Source: Cylindrodendrum hubeiense (lineage: Eukaryota > Ascomycota > Sordariomycetes > Hypocreales > Nectriaceae). Taken from it: a stretch of DNA of 64,000 nucleotides. Positions 9,371 through 20,741 of this stretch are shown here, piece by piece. A program made the position numbers and the translations under genes. Numbering within the stretch: position 1 is the stretch's first letter; every line of letters begins with the position of its first letter. The stretch covers positions 310,001 through 374,000 of the forward strand of contig JAANBB010000008.1 of NCBI GenBank assembly GCA_014621425.1, given 5' to 3'. The notes under the pieces were generated by a model. That model was not told where the DNA came from. It was given only the letters and a program-made list of their open reading frames with translations, and did not search any database.

Positions 9371-11338
9371 ATGTCCCGGAATGACCAGTCGGGACAACCT
9401 ACTCACACCCGGCTTGCTCAAGGCCGACGAGACCGCGAAGCAGTCGACGTGGACAGTACAAGCCAGGATGACGAGAATGAGACCAATTGGAGCGATTCGT
9501 CATCCGAATTAAATCGGCAGGACAATCGAGAGGATGGTAGAGTTGCCTATCCTGGTGTACATCGCTCACAGGGACGGCAGTTGCCTGGGCTCCCGAATTT
9601 TGAAGATTCTCGGAGTCAAAGATATGCCGATGACCGGAGCATCTTTGGACAGGCTGGTGGCCAGACTGTCCCCTATCGACGGGGTCATTTCCAGAGTGAT
9701 CCCTACGCGCCACTATCTCAGCCAGATGTCATACCTCCCTCAACTCCACAACAACCGAACTCGCATTTCCCGTACCAAATCCCATACCCCTCTCATCCAT
9801 TACCCTGGAATAATAACCCAGCGGGACAATATACTATTAGGGGCCCCCTCGGACCGTATACGGCGAATCCCTATCATCACCCTGCAAATATGAATCCTCC
9901 GGTCTTTTTACCAGATCCTGGACCTCAGTTCTTTAGCAATCCTCAACTTTCTCAACCTGGACCCGTCCCACCTTATGGGAACTCGCCTATCCCTCAACCT
10001 GAACCTGTCCCGCCTTATGAAGTCTCGGCTATCCCTCAACCGCCACCGCCAACGACCGAGCCTTCGCATATGCAGCACCAACTAGAAAGTCTCAACAGGC
10101 AATTTCAAGATCTCGCTCTAGCTCAGAAAGGTCAAGAGAAGAATAGACAAAAAGCTGCAAAGAAACAGAAAGAAGCAGCAGCGCGCAAAGAGGCGCGCAA
10201 AGAGGCGCGCAAAGAGGCGAGCAAGGCGCGGCATCATGCAGAACGCCAGGCTAGTGCTATATGGAATAGAACGTTGCAAGGAGAAAGTCACTTGAGAGGC
10301 TTCGAATTACAACCGAATCCGGATAGGGCACGGGCAGATTACGGCATGAGAAGTTTCCAGGGGCCTGGGCGAATTATACAAGATGACTTACACTATTCGG
10401 ATGGAAGGTGGGGAGGTGAATCAGACCAGGTGCTGGAGGAAATTTGTGGGTTACTCCAGGGAAGGAGACGGTCAGAGAGGAGCAGCCTAGTTGGGCTGAG
10501 CAGGAACCGACTCGAACTTGAACCGACAACGCCGTTTGACCCTCGGACCGGGTCGGACTTGCGAAACCAGATGGGTGTTGTGATAGACCTGCTACAGCGT
10601 GTGGTCGAAAAACAAGATGATCTTTTATCTCTTCCATCAGCTCCAGAACGGACTACCCCAGATGGCTACCCTGTCATCGAGAGTTTTCGGCACTCACTGG
10701 ACGTTCAGTCCCATACCTCTAGCGTCGAGCCGACCGAGCCCGCAACGCAATCTCCAAATCAGGGGCCGGTCAATAATATCAACAATCAGATTTCGTCTTT
10801 AAAGCCCAGTCGAGTACGAAGTCAATCACAAGATGACCAGGCCCCATGGCCTAGGCCAACACAAAATTCGCACAAACCTCGAGCGCGTCGGGATCGCACG
10901 AGGGTCCCCAACCCCCCGCAGGACCCTAGTACTCATCAGCAAGTCCCTCGAGCACATGGCGACTTTGAGTATCCCTCTACCAGACCTAGTCAAAGTGGTG
11001 GAGCTCGGGACAGACGGAACAATGGTGGGATTGGTGGAAGAAGAAGACATCCGGCAACTAACCACGAGATTGAGGGCCCTGGAAGGACACTAGAGATGTC
11101 AGAGAGCCAAGCCAAGACCAGAAGGCGCCGAGATCTTAGAAACCATGAACAAAACCAAGTGGATTTGTCAGATGAATCGGACGACCCCACTGAGTTATTA
11201 TTCACTACCCGCCCGACCCCCTACAATTTTCCTGCCCGCGGTTCGACGCCCCATTTAGTGCCGGATCCACCACCCTTTCAGCGACCAATGCGGGCTTCAA
11301 GGCTTGCGTTTGAGGACTTGCCAGAAAGCCCATCGTGA
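9371..11338 (+). CDS. Large disordered Pro/Gln/Arg-rich protein, function unknown
   Basis: I chose ATG 9371 (MSRNDQSGQPTH), giving about 655 residues; the open frame extends upstream to 9263, but the extra 36 residues look unlike the rest. The N-terminal third is Pro/Gln-rich with a short repeat (SQPGPVPPYG, PQPEPVPPYE). Residues of about 250-310 form a charged helical segment with ARKEARKEARKEA, encoded by a 12-bp direct repeat at about 10191-10225, then a helical stretch. The C-terminal half is low-complexity, rich in Arg, Ser, Pro and Asn with acidic patches. There are no membrane segments or enzyme motifs. It could be a nuclear or scaffolding protein; I cannot assign a role. A single exon of this length with a consistent composition supports it being real. 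Confidence 0.6.
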   Translation: MSRNDQSGQPTHTRLAQGRRDREAVDVDSTSQDDENETNWSDSSSELNRQDNREDGRVAYPGVHRSQGRQLPGLPNFEDSRSQRYADDRSIFGQAGGQTVPYRRGHFQSDPYAPLSQPDVIPPSTPQQPNSHFPYQIPYPSHPLPWNNNPAGQYTIRGPLGPYTANPYHHPANMNPPVFLPDPGPQFFSNPQLSQPGPVPPYGNSPIPQPEPVPPYEVSAIPQPPPPTTEPSHMQHQLESLNRQFQDLALAQKGQEKNRQKAAKKQKEAAARKEARKEARKEASKARHHAERQASAIWNRTLQGESHLRGFELQPNPDRARADYGMRSFQGPGRIIQDDLHYSDGRWGGESDQVLEEICGLLQGRRRSERSSLVGLSRNRLELEPTTPFDPRTGSDLRNQMGVVIDLLQRVVEKQDDLLSLPSAPERTTPDGYPVIESFRHSLDVQSHTSSVEPTEPATQSPNQGPVNNINNQISSLKPSRVRSQSQDDQAPWPRPTQNSHKPRARRDRTRVPNPPQDPSTHQQVPRAHGDFEYPSTRPSQSGGARDRRNNGGIGGRRRHPATNHEIEGPGRTLEMSESQAKTRRRRDLRNHEQNQVDLSDESDDPTELLFTTRPTPYNFPARGSTPHLVPDPPPFQRPMRASRLAFEDLPESPS

Positions 11339-12246
11339 AGGAGACCTGTAGATCCTCCTTGTTATCATAGCAGTCTATGGAATGCAAGGAAGGTGATTAT
11401 CTCCATGGAGCAACTGGGCAAAGATGTTATTAACTGGTCCGATACTAGCTTGTATGAAGCCATTCGGATGTTTTGCATGGATGACGAGACTCGAAGCATT
11501 ATTCAAACTGGATGTTAATTCAAACTCAGGTTTCCGGGTTCTATTGATTGTGATACAAAGCCACAACGACGTCTACGGCGCTAGCAATCGGAAGCAAGTG
11601 GAATGATATACCGCCGTGCCTGTGACCCCTCAGGCCGAGACCACGATTGTTCGCACGCAACAAAACCCAAATTGATCCTCGACTTTGGTTACAGTTCTTT
11701 ATTGTGACAGCCACGGTCAACGGAACTGAATACCTCTGCTCGATGACAGAGCAGATAAAAGGCACCTAAAGTGGCCAAAAGGCGGATCGTAGAAACAACG
11801 TTGAGCATGTCAAATTCAATTCATCAACGACAAGCAGAAGATCGTACGATCTGACTATCTTTCAAATGGGGACTCGAGATAGCGAGAAAGTGGTTGAATT
11901 TCGCGATATCTGTTTATGGTTCTCCTTGCTTGGCTTAGAGTAGCTTTGTCTGCCCTCTTAAACAAGCCTCTTCAAGACCTACAAACCTCATGACCTCTTC
12001 GTGTTGAATCGATAAGCCCTTGCATCTCGCAAAGTTTTCTGTTGAAGACAACTTGTATTAATAAGCCGCAAAAAAGAGAACGTGCCAGTACCGGGTTTCC
12101 ATGTACGTAAACTAGCCCCGACACAGGACGACAACTCAAGCTTTGCCAACCATCAGTCATACCCCACTGCTATATCATGCGACCTTCGAGTCGTGTTAGT
12201 TATCGTTCTTGTTGCTACCTTGTAGTAGTCTCTCATTCCGGCCCCC
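11339..12246. other. Intergenic, no gene seen
   Basis: Only short frames without family signature. It separates the 3' ends of two converging genes (9371-11338 plus, 12247-13977 minus). Confidence 0.35.
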
Positions 12247-13977
12247 CTATTCATCTTCATTCTTATCCTCGCCAGCACCCAGGTTTTCAAGACGATCCAT
12301 GTTTGTTGTAGCCAGGACGACGATGGTCGCTTCTCTGGATTGTGTATCTGCGAGCTCCACGTCATTGCCGTTGACCTCTGCCGTTGATGCTTCCGCAATA
12401 CCGGTAGCTGCCTTAACAATTGCACCTTCTGCAGACCCGAGAGTACTATGATCCATATTCGCCTCCTCAACAATGACCTTAGTAGTTGGTAATTGAGGCT
12501 CTGAGCTTTCATGATCTATTTTTGCGATGTCGACATCAGATGTATTAGGTGCATCGACTTCAGTGGTAGTTGGCATAACTACCGGAGATTCTCGTGTATT
12601 GACTTCCGTGGTAGCCAGCATGCTAACAGCAGATTCACGTGTATTGACTTCCGTGGTAGCCAGCATGCTAACAGCAGCTTCAGGTGAATCGACATCTGTG
12701 ATAGCGGAGATACTAACAGAAGATTCTCCAGGCTCTGAATCATCGTTATTCATGATTGTCTCGTCGATATCAGGCGCATTCACCCCTATTGTAACAGGCA
12801 TGTTAATAGGAGATGCAGGTGCGCTGGCTTCCTCGGTAGCTGGTGTGCTGAAACGGGGTTCGTGTGCATCGACTTCCGTGACAGCTGGTATGTTGACAAA
12901 AGATCCTGGTTGCTTGGAATCGTGATCCATGGCTGCCTTGTCGATATTAGGCGCATTGACACTTGTGGTACCCGGCATGCTGCCAGAACCCCCCGTGGAC
13001 TGCAGTGCCCTTTCAAACTTCGCTCCAGCCGTCTCTTCGAAATTATCATCGTCCATGATTCCTTTAATGGCGTTTTCTTCCTCCAAATCCAACTGAGCTC
13101 GTTTTTCAGCGATCTCTTGTCGAACTTTCTTTAATCTCAATTCGAGATCTTGTTTATATTGCCTCATCTCGTCGATTGCTGACTTCGCCATCGAATGCAG
13201 CTGAGAGATCTCCTCTGACGATTCCGTCGACTCCGAAAACGTCAGCCAACTGGCAAAGATTTCGGCGTCCGGAAATTGGCGTTCTATGACCTTCGCGGTG
13301 GTGCATTCTCTGTGCACTGCTGTGTGCCGTATTTCTTCGATTGAGCGAAGGAAGTTGTCCGTGGTCCGTTTCTTTTGTGCAGGCTCGAAACATGACTTTA
13401 GGTGGCTTTTATTATCTAGAAACCATTTTCCCTCGTCAATAAGTTTCATTTGTACAAGGAATTCAGTCAGTTCGACAGATTCAACACAATCCCAACGGTT
13501 CTTTCCCAATAAGGGGGCATGGTGCTCTTTACACCACATGTAGCACACTCGCTCCAAGGCTGTTTGGAGGCGTGTCATAAGCAAATGTTGACATCGAAAT
13601 GGAATCTGTATAGACTTTATTGGGAATTGATAGGTTTCATCAGCTTGATTCGGCATCTCTGTCATGATTTATGAGTCGAAATTCCACACCATGAATGCCA
13701 ATTTCTCACCTTTGTCGCTGAGGTCTGGGAAGCGGCTGCCTGCCAACTCAGGTGACGTAAATATTTTATCCATTATCAGAGATTTCGCTGTTTTTCCAAC
13801 AGCATCGACTCCGTGCTCCAAGACAAGTAACTTAGTCTTAATATCAGTTCTTTTGTGTCTCAGGATAGTTTTGCGTATTAACGAGAGCTTGATATCCTTA
13901 GGGGTCGAGGCAAAGATATTCTCGAGTGCTAAATATACTTGACGCTCGTCAATACTAGGACTTTTAGTAGAGACCAT
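12247..13977 (-). CDS. Coiled-coil protein with IRHTAVHR motif, interrupted by an in-frame TAA
   Basis: Two segments share one frame: 13977-13672 (102 residues) and 13665-12247 (472 residues), separated by TAA (13671-13669) and one ATC codon before an ATG. Together they match, from memory, a fungal family often mislabelled 'ubiquinol-cytochrome-c reductase cytochrome c1': an N-terminal helical part (LLVLEHGVDAVGKTAKSLI), then RACF/YMWC-like ERVCYMWCKEHH, EEIRHTAVHR, a long coiled coil (about MRQYKQDLELRLKKVRQEI) and a low-complexity acidic tail. The tail contains 15-residue repeats (SMLATTEVNTRESAV). It has no real link to complex III. The TAA may be a disabling mutation, a true boundary with translation from the downstream ATG, or part of an intron I cannot place: the only GT upstream gives a frame break. 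Function unknown. Confidence 0.6.
12593..12682 (-). repeat. 45-bp tandem repeat inside the coding tail
   Basis: Two nearly identical 45-bp units (start 12593 and 12638) encode the 15-residue block V-N-T-R-E-S-A-V-S-M-L-A-T-T-E. More diverged units lie on both sides, about 12500-12900. Confidence 0.75.
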
Positions 13978-15694
13978 TTTGAAAACGGGACGGATAGGAG
14001 CAGAACCAAGATTGCGAAAAAGAGCGTTGAAGGTTGCCAGATGATATCTGATGTGGACGCTGCGGGGTAACAGGAAGTGGTAAATACCGCAAAATACAAA
14101 TTCTCAGGAGGGATTAGGTAGCCATGATTGGATAGAAAAGATGCAGAACATACATACTAGGCAAACGAGGCTGTGGTGGGTAGACAAATGAGTAGTGGCG
14201 TACGATAAGCGATAACCTGACTGGTTGTTGGGCTGGGCACACACTGCTGAATACTTATGTGGGCTCAACACAGGATGAGAATGTGACATATTCAATCATA
14301 GTAAGTCATTCATTTGCCACCTCAAAGTAAGGTTATAGATTTTCAGTTTAAAGTGTTTACCCAATTATACTTCTAAGAGAAATCAGAAAACTACAGCCAT
14401 ATTTTAGCCTGAATGAGAACAAACGGAGCATCTAACACTGAATGAACGTAGCATCAGCAAGCATTACTACAGAAATCGCCTAAATCAGACCTGATATATT
14501 CTGCACGGCTGACAGTGAGTGTATCCATCTTGGCCTTGAGAAGACAGGGTAGATATAGGAAAATCTTTACTCAGGCTGCCCTCAGCTCCCACTTGACTTC
14601 CCCACCGATACAGGTTCTTAGGTTTAGGTGCAGAACTAGAATACTTCCTTTGATTGGAGATAAGCTTGGTTCTAAAGCTTGCTATGTATTAGATTGATTT
14701 AGGCCATGACCAGCCAGTTATATGGCAAGGCAAGCAGCACAATTACAGTGGTGTATTTACGGTCTGCTTCTACATTGAACTTCGTAGGATTCATCGCTGC
14801 TGTATTCGATCACAAAACTGAGGATCAACCGAATATAGATCTAAAAATGCATGACTGCATTGACCTAGGATACCTCTAGTCCCGCTTTTACTCCAGAGGG
14901 GCTTTTGGGTCTCACCCCTCTGATCAAGGCTAGAATATTGGTATGTGAGAGTATTATTGAAAATCCGGTATCAATCCACCTTTTTTTCTTAGTGAGAAGG
15001 GTGCCTGGTTATGGCGATTTTGGAACTACTTGAGACGCAGCCTGTGGACCATAAGTAGCTAGCTGTCACGATTGGTGTGCCTACTGCGGCAGAGACGGGG
15101 CTTAGTAACTTAGTGGTCGCATGGGCGTGATGCGTAGTCGGCTGAGCTCCACGGGAGACTGTCCAACATGGACTGGCACCAAAGGCCTGCCAAGGGTGTC
15201 AACGCCGTGCGCTGAAGAGTTGCCTCCATGAGACCTACAAAAGGCACGAGCTTGTTTTTTTTGACAACGTGAGGCTGTTCGCGACCACGAGTCGGCGGCA
15301 TAAATCAGTAGCCAAGAACCCCGGACAAGATTAGACTAGGGGTAGCAGGTTATAATCACACTAGAATTAGCGCACTGCATATTTGTCCAGCAGTTATTAA
15401 TCATGTGCAGATCACATTACTAGCGTAAATAGCGGCTGTAGAGAAGATGTGAGGTCGAAGCGACTACCAGGTATTTGCTGCGAAGAATCGGCAGCCGCCT
15501 TTAATCATTCCTGCCGATCGATGTCTGTCAGGCCTGCGCTTTAATGTAGGTCTCGCTAAAACGACATCCGGCGCCCACAACCAAAATAATTAACAAACTG
15601 GCTAGTAAATTTGCATGCAACAGGGGTACATTCCGCCTTACGCCCGTGTCTTATTGCCCAAAATTACGAGGCGCAGCTATTGGCTTTGCCGAGC
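13978..15694. other. Intergenic, no supported gene
   Basis: Short frames only. It contains promoter sequence for the minus-strand coiled-coil gene at its left end. I see no transposase or RNA gene. Confidence 0.35.
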
Positions 15695-15702
15695 TTATAA
15701 AA
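15695..15702 (+). promoter_or_regulatory. TATA-like box of the PNP/HET gene
   Basis: TTATAAAA, 208 bp before the chosen ATG at 15910. Its position inside the longer open frame that begins at 15646 argues against that upstream start. Confidence 0.45.
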
Positions 15703-15784
15703 CCCCATTCTCGTGGCTGTGCAGGCTTTTCTGCCTGGAGACAAGGCATATTTCGACTACTTACGCTATATCACGTTAGCGTTC

Positions 15785-15819
15785 AAACCACCTTAACAAA
15801 CCACCTTAACAAACCACCA
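15785..15819 (+). repeat. 13-bp tandem repeat in the 5' leader
   Basis: The unit AAACCACCTTAAC occurs at 15785 and 15798, with a third partial copy from 15811, about 90 bp before the ATG at 15910. Confidence 0.7.
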
Positions 15820-15909
15820 TTTCCCAACACCAAGTATGCTTCCGCGCGTATGAGATCCCGTCATTTATTCAAACCCACGAAGGGACTGAGTTTACAACGT
15901 CACGGTACG

Positions 15910-18583
15910 ATGGAGTCGCACCGTCATCAACAGTATCACGTTGCCTGGATTCTATCCTCACTTGATCATCATAACATAGCTACTCGGCTCTTCGACGAAA
16001 CATTTCATCATTACACCTCCGCGTCTTCGGAAATTGTCTACACACTTGGCAGGGTAGGGCTTCACAACGTTGTAGCTGCAAGCATAGCTCACAGCGCGAC
16101 TTCACAAAGCCCTGCCGGAGACATTGTCGATAGTTTACTGCAGGATTTTCCGTCCATACGAGCAGGCTTCTTAGTAAGCACCGATGCCACTGCGCCGCGA
16201 AACGGTAATGTTCAAGTTGGTGATGTCGTCGTTGGACTCGGAACAAACATGCAAGCTGGCGTCGTTTATTTCAATCATAAAGAGACTACAAAACAGAACC
16301 GTTTATTCATGACCAGCCAATCGCGTCGCCTTCCTGGAGCTATTGTGACGGCAGCAAATGATCTCAGGAGCCAGAACAGTCGCAATGACTGGCTACAGCG
16401 ACTTGCACAAGCTGGGCCGACCAGGATGTCACGCCTTCATGAATGCACAGTTGGAAATGGAGAGCTGAATGGATGGTATCCATTCATTGGGTTCTGAAGA
16501 ACCTGAAAACACCCAAGACACTACTGGAAACTCTACTTTGAGCTATCAGTCATGGAGAGGGTCTGCTTCTCAACGACAACCCAAGACTTTCCACGGCCTA
16601 CTTGCATCTTCAGAACAAAGGTTACACGATACAGCTCTCATAGAACATATTGGAGCTGAAAATGGCATTATTTGTTTCGAAACTGCTGCAGCGAATATAA
16701 AGTCTCGTTCGTTGATGGTCATTTCTGGTATCGCAAGTTATTCCGGCGATAAACAACAACTACCCTCGAACGAGGTGTGCGGAGTCATCGCATCATATGT
16801 TGCCGGCTTGGTACATCTCATTGCACCTACAAAACTTGCTACTGAGGTTCCGATCGCAAGCTACTTTGAATACGAAGCTTTCGACCTAGATCGGCCAGGC
16901 TTTCGCTTGCTGAGGCTCGAAGCAAGAACTGGTCCAATCACATGCCACGTCTTCCAGGCGTACCTGGATGACGAAGAAAGTCTTATCCCGTACGAAGCGC
17001 TTTCATATTGCTGGGGAAGCAATTACTTGACGGACACAGTCATAGCGAATGACAAGGTTCTTTTCATCACAGAAAATCTATCCGAAGCGCTCCAGCATTT
17101 GAGGCAGAGAGATGAAGATCGGATACTCTGGATTGATGCTATCTGCATCGACCAGAACAATATACGAGAGCGCGGACATCAGGTCGGATGTATGGGCCGC
17201 ATATACAGTCGCGCTGATCGAGTCCTCGCCTGGCTCGGATACGTCGATTTTGAGCTCAGTCTCCTGGTATCAGCACTCAACCAGTTTGAGAAGATGGTTC
17301 CTCCAGGCGCATGGAGGAATTGGTCATACAACGATCCCAGATGGGCTGATGTCTGGGAGAAGACACACACGTGCCATCCAGAAGACCATGGAAGAGACGA
17401 AATGAATCAACGATCTAGACTCAAGTTGTTGATGAATAAGCCTTGGTTCGATCGAGTGTGGATCCTGCAAGAGGTAGCAAAAGCCAAGAAGGCCTCGATT
17501 GGATGCAGCGCCGGATGGATCAGCGCCAGGTCATTTGCTCTAGCACCAAAGCTTCTGGGAGTGGTCCCGGATTTACAATGTCAAGCGATCATTGATATTA
17601 TGCCTGGGCCATCGAGAAGATCTTCTTGGTGGTCACAAAAACAAAATCTCTGTACTTTATTATGGAGATTTAGAGGAAGTCAAGCCAACGATCCTCGGGA
17701 CAGGCTCTATGCGCTCTTAGACCTAGCCTCAGATGTGATGATTGAGGAAAAGATGAAAGTGGATTACTCAAAAAGCGAAGAGATCGTCGTGAAAGATATT
17801 TTAGCTTATCTATTCAACAACGATCCAGCATCCAATGACTTTGATGTTCGAGACATTGCAGACCTGCAAAGAAAAATTCCCAATCTTTTTTCTATGGCTT
17901 TGGAACGAATGACCTTATGTGGCGCCCAGATCAAAGATATCCAGGAGCTTATACAACTGCAGAACAAAAATATTTGGCTATCGGAAGCAGCGGCAAACCA
18001 TGCCTGGTGTGTGGATACAGCACTGATGAACTATCTTCTACGCGAACCTACGCTTGAGCACATTCATACGGGACCTATTGATGAAACCACTATTTTGAAG
18101 AGTACAAATACTGTGGAATCTTTCCTGCACAGAAGGGAGAAGAACGTCAAGATTGCTCTGGGTATCATCCAGACGGCTCGCCAGAACGTCTTCGACCCCT
18201 TGGCGATAGTATTGGGAGATGTCCGAGACGACATCGAGGTTACTGAAGCATTTATTGCAGAGGCAGCTCACATGCCTGTGATTTTCAAGCTCATATTCGA
18301 CAGGCCAGGGGAAAACATCAACATCACTAAGAATATCGTTCAGGCTGCCCGCCAGAATGGTATCAAAGCCTTGACGTTAATTGTGGAAGAGGCTCAAGAT
18401 GAAGTCAAGATCAATAAAGCACTTTTTGAAGAAGCGAAACAGATACCTAGCACTTTCACGCCCCTATTCAACGAGGGAGGGAAAGATGTCAAGATCACTG
18501 CGTCAGCGATCAGAAGCTCAAGGGGAGGGTATGGAATCCGACTCAGGACATTTAAGATAAAAAGGTGCAGAGATATCTTATAA
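15910..18583 (+). CDS. Phosphorylase-like (PNP/UDP) - HET domain fusion with C-terminal helical repeats
   Basis: Model join(15910..16475,16543..18583), 868 residues; the two frames join in phase through GTATCC...TTGAG. Residues 1-about 285 follow the fungal PNP_UDP_1 fold used in recognition proteins (YHVAWILSSL, YTLGRVGLHNVV, GNVQVGDVVVGL, GIICFETAAAN, VISGIASYSGD). The usual ME and D-Y-A-D residues of active nucleoside phosphorylases read TA and S-Y-S-G, so catalysis is doubtful. HET (PF06985) begins near 339: IPYEALSYCWGS, LWIDAICIDQ, MGRIYSRADRVLAWLG, RVWILQEVA. The last about 150 residues form repeats of roughly 29 residues (VKIALGIIQTARQN, IEVTEAFIAEAA, INITKNIVQAARQN, VKINKALFEEA). HET proteins trigger fungal heterokaryon incompatibility and cell death. 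An alternative to the intron is a frameshift at 16470-16540. Confidence 0.8.
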
Positions 18584-19743
18584 CTGTGCTTTCTTATTCG
18601 TCAGATCTTTTTTCAAGGAAGGAGGAAAATGAAAGCCTCATTGTATATACCAATTCACCCTGCAACCCTATTTACTCTATCCTTTATATAAAGCCGCTTA
18701 GAGTCAGGCTCTCAATAACTCTTATTGAATATTTGGTATAGGGTAGGTTTCTGGTCATGTTGGATTTTCACTGTGCCATCCCGGTAAGGGTAGAACCACC
18801 GCTGACAGCAGTAGTACTGTATATTATGGCCATTGAGTCCTTGCTTTTGTTAAAGGGCTCTAAACGAAGAGCACTGTGAATCGAAGCTGGATGTACTAAG
18901 TAAGGCACAAAGCACTGTCGTGGCATGCCCCATCGTTGATTCATCTATAATGACCATCTTGTCACAATGAGTTTTGGAGAACATGGAGCGACTTGCGCAT
19001 ACGTGTGTCTGTTCATGAACCGATCTTTAAATGCCGTAGAGATGCTCGCGTCGAGCCGAATTGCCCATGGACTTGTTCTTCCAGAAAGTCTCCGACCGCA
19101 AAACGCGAAGACAAGTCATTGCGGGGCCATTGTCACTGCACAAATTGAAATAGGAAAGGCCCCCTCGATTGCAGGATATTTTGGCCATTGCAACTCTAGT
19201 TGAGTACTAACTAATATAACAAGTCATGTTAGAGGTAACTATATATGCCACATAAGTCGGTCATGAGCCGCCTGGATCATGAAGGATTATCATGGATAAG
19301 ATTCCGGTAGAGGGCATTTTTGAAGCAGCACTGATATCAATGAAGGCTTGAAGTTACATGATGCTACTGCCTGCACTTCATGTAAAGCATTTTTGTCTCG
19401 GCATGCATTGCAGAGTTGACCACAGCCTACAATGTAGTACTCAGCTGTTGAGGCTAGTAATTGCTTGATTTAAGACCAGTATTTGCTTGATATTGTACAA
19501 TCCCAGTCCCCACCAGCATTGTATTGGCTAGAAACGACTCTATATAAAAAAACCCTCTAAAACAAATGACTAAAAAGAACGACTCAAAAAAAAGACTCTA
19601 AAAAAGATTGATCAATCGCATCCCCATTCCCGTCAACATTGTATTGAAGAATTGACCAATCAGGATCGAAGAAGAGTCCCAATAGAGGGAGTCAACTAAT
19701 CGAACCCATCCACCGAGTTGATCATCGAATTATCATGTTGCGT
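18584..19743. other. Intergenic, A-rich part near 19550-19610
   Basis: No gene is supported. A stretch of A-runs with repeated GACTC/AAAAA words (about 19540-19605) and two ATTGTATTG words (near 19517 and 19637) are the only structure. Confidence 0.35.
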
Positions 19744-20741
19744 TTAGGCGAGAGCATTGAGTTGGACCTCGGAGCTGGGAATCCTGGCATGTCGCTTGGT
19801 GCGTCGATTGATGATGGCAGAGGGGTGGAAAATGTTGAAGGCGACCGAGGCCAAGAACATCAAGGTGGCATCGAAAATGTAGAGGTAAGCCTCCTTTGCC
19901 ATGAGCTCGCCATTCTCACCCATGATGTATTCTATCACACGGAAGAGTGATCGGACCAAAATAAGTCCACTGGATCCGTAGAGGATTTTGAGAAGCTTCT
20001 CCCAGGGCGAACTAATCTCCATGCTGGCCTTGGTGGGCTTGCGATTGATCCGCTGGTGAAAGCGAATTGCGACGAGCATGAAGAAGCCGAAGAAGATAAT
20101 TTGGATAATGAGTCCGACGATAATAATCATTTGTCCACGATCTCGGCTCTTCTTCGAATCAGCACCGGCGAGCATGGCTCCGCCTGTATAACGAGTTAGC
20201 GGGGGTCTATTGTTGTACACTCAACCATGCATCGGCTGATTATGGGCTGACTTACCGGCTCCCTGGGCCAGGATGGAGACGATATCTCCAAATAGGAAGA
20301 TCTTGGTCAACCACTTGAGTCTGACCATGGAATATTTCTCAGCGTCGAGAAGGGCAATAAGCCGCCCGAGAACCATGTAAATAGACGCTGCATAAAACGG
20401 GGGACCGAGCAGCAATAACAGAGCTTGGATGATGTAAGGACCTTGCGTCCATTGGCCAGACTCCTGGGATGCATTGATTGCTCTTCCAGCGTATCCCAAT
20501 GCCTCGACTGTGTTGATGTCAGTCATGGTCTGACGCGGCGACACTGTTTTGCGTGGAATATCTCGGGGGAGGGTGAGGATCGTTACATACCAACACATCC
20601 GATAATGAATGGGATGAAATACCAGGACTTCAGTTTCACAACCTGAATAGTATGGTATATTCCCGATGCAGCGAAGCATACGATAAAGATGGCAGCAGCT
20701 GCAAGGGATGGGTCATATTTGTAGTGGTCGTTCTCCGCCAT
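19744..20741 (-). CDS. RTA1-like seven-transmembrane protein
   Basis: Exons complement(join(19744..20183,20256..20507,20591..20741)), 280 residues. It starts MAENDHYKYDPSLAAAA, a typical RTA1 beginning, followed by TM segments: AAIFIVCFAASGIYHTI, WYFIPFIIGCVVEALGYAGR, YIIQALLLLLGPPFYAASIY, then the family motif around FLFGDIVSILAQGAGG, then MIIIVGLIIQIIFFGFFML, LILVRSLFRVIEY and LYIFDATLMFLASVAF. Introns start GTATGT and GTAAGT. RTA1-family proteins (for example Rta1, Rsb1) are plasma-membrane proteins linked to lipid translocation and resistance to 7-aminocholesterol or sphingoid bases. The length is slightly short but normal for the family. The exact substrate is unknown. Confidence 0.85.

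Noticed and set aside
15646..15909. Upstream extension of the PNP/HET frame
   Set aside because: It contains a TATA box and tandem repeats, and the PNP fold alignment begins at the ATG at 15910.
16470..16545. Frameshift pseudogene reading of the PNP/HET gene
   Set aside because: A GTATCC...TTGAG intron of 67 nt joins both frames exactly in phase, so a spliced gene is preferred, though not proven.
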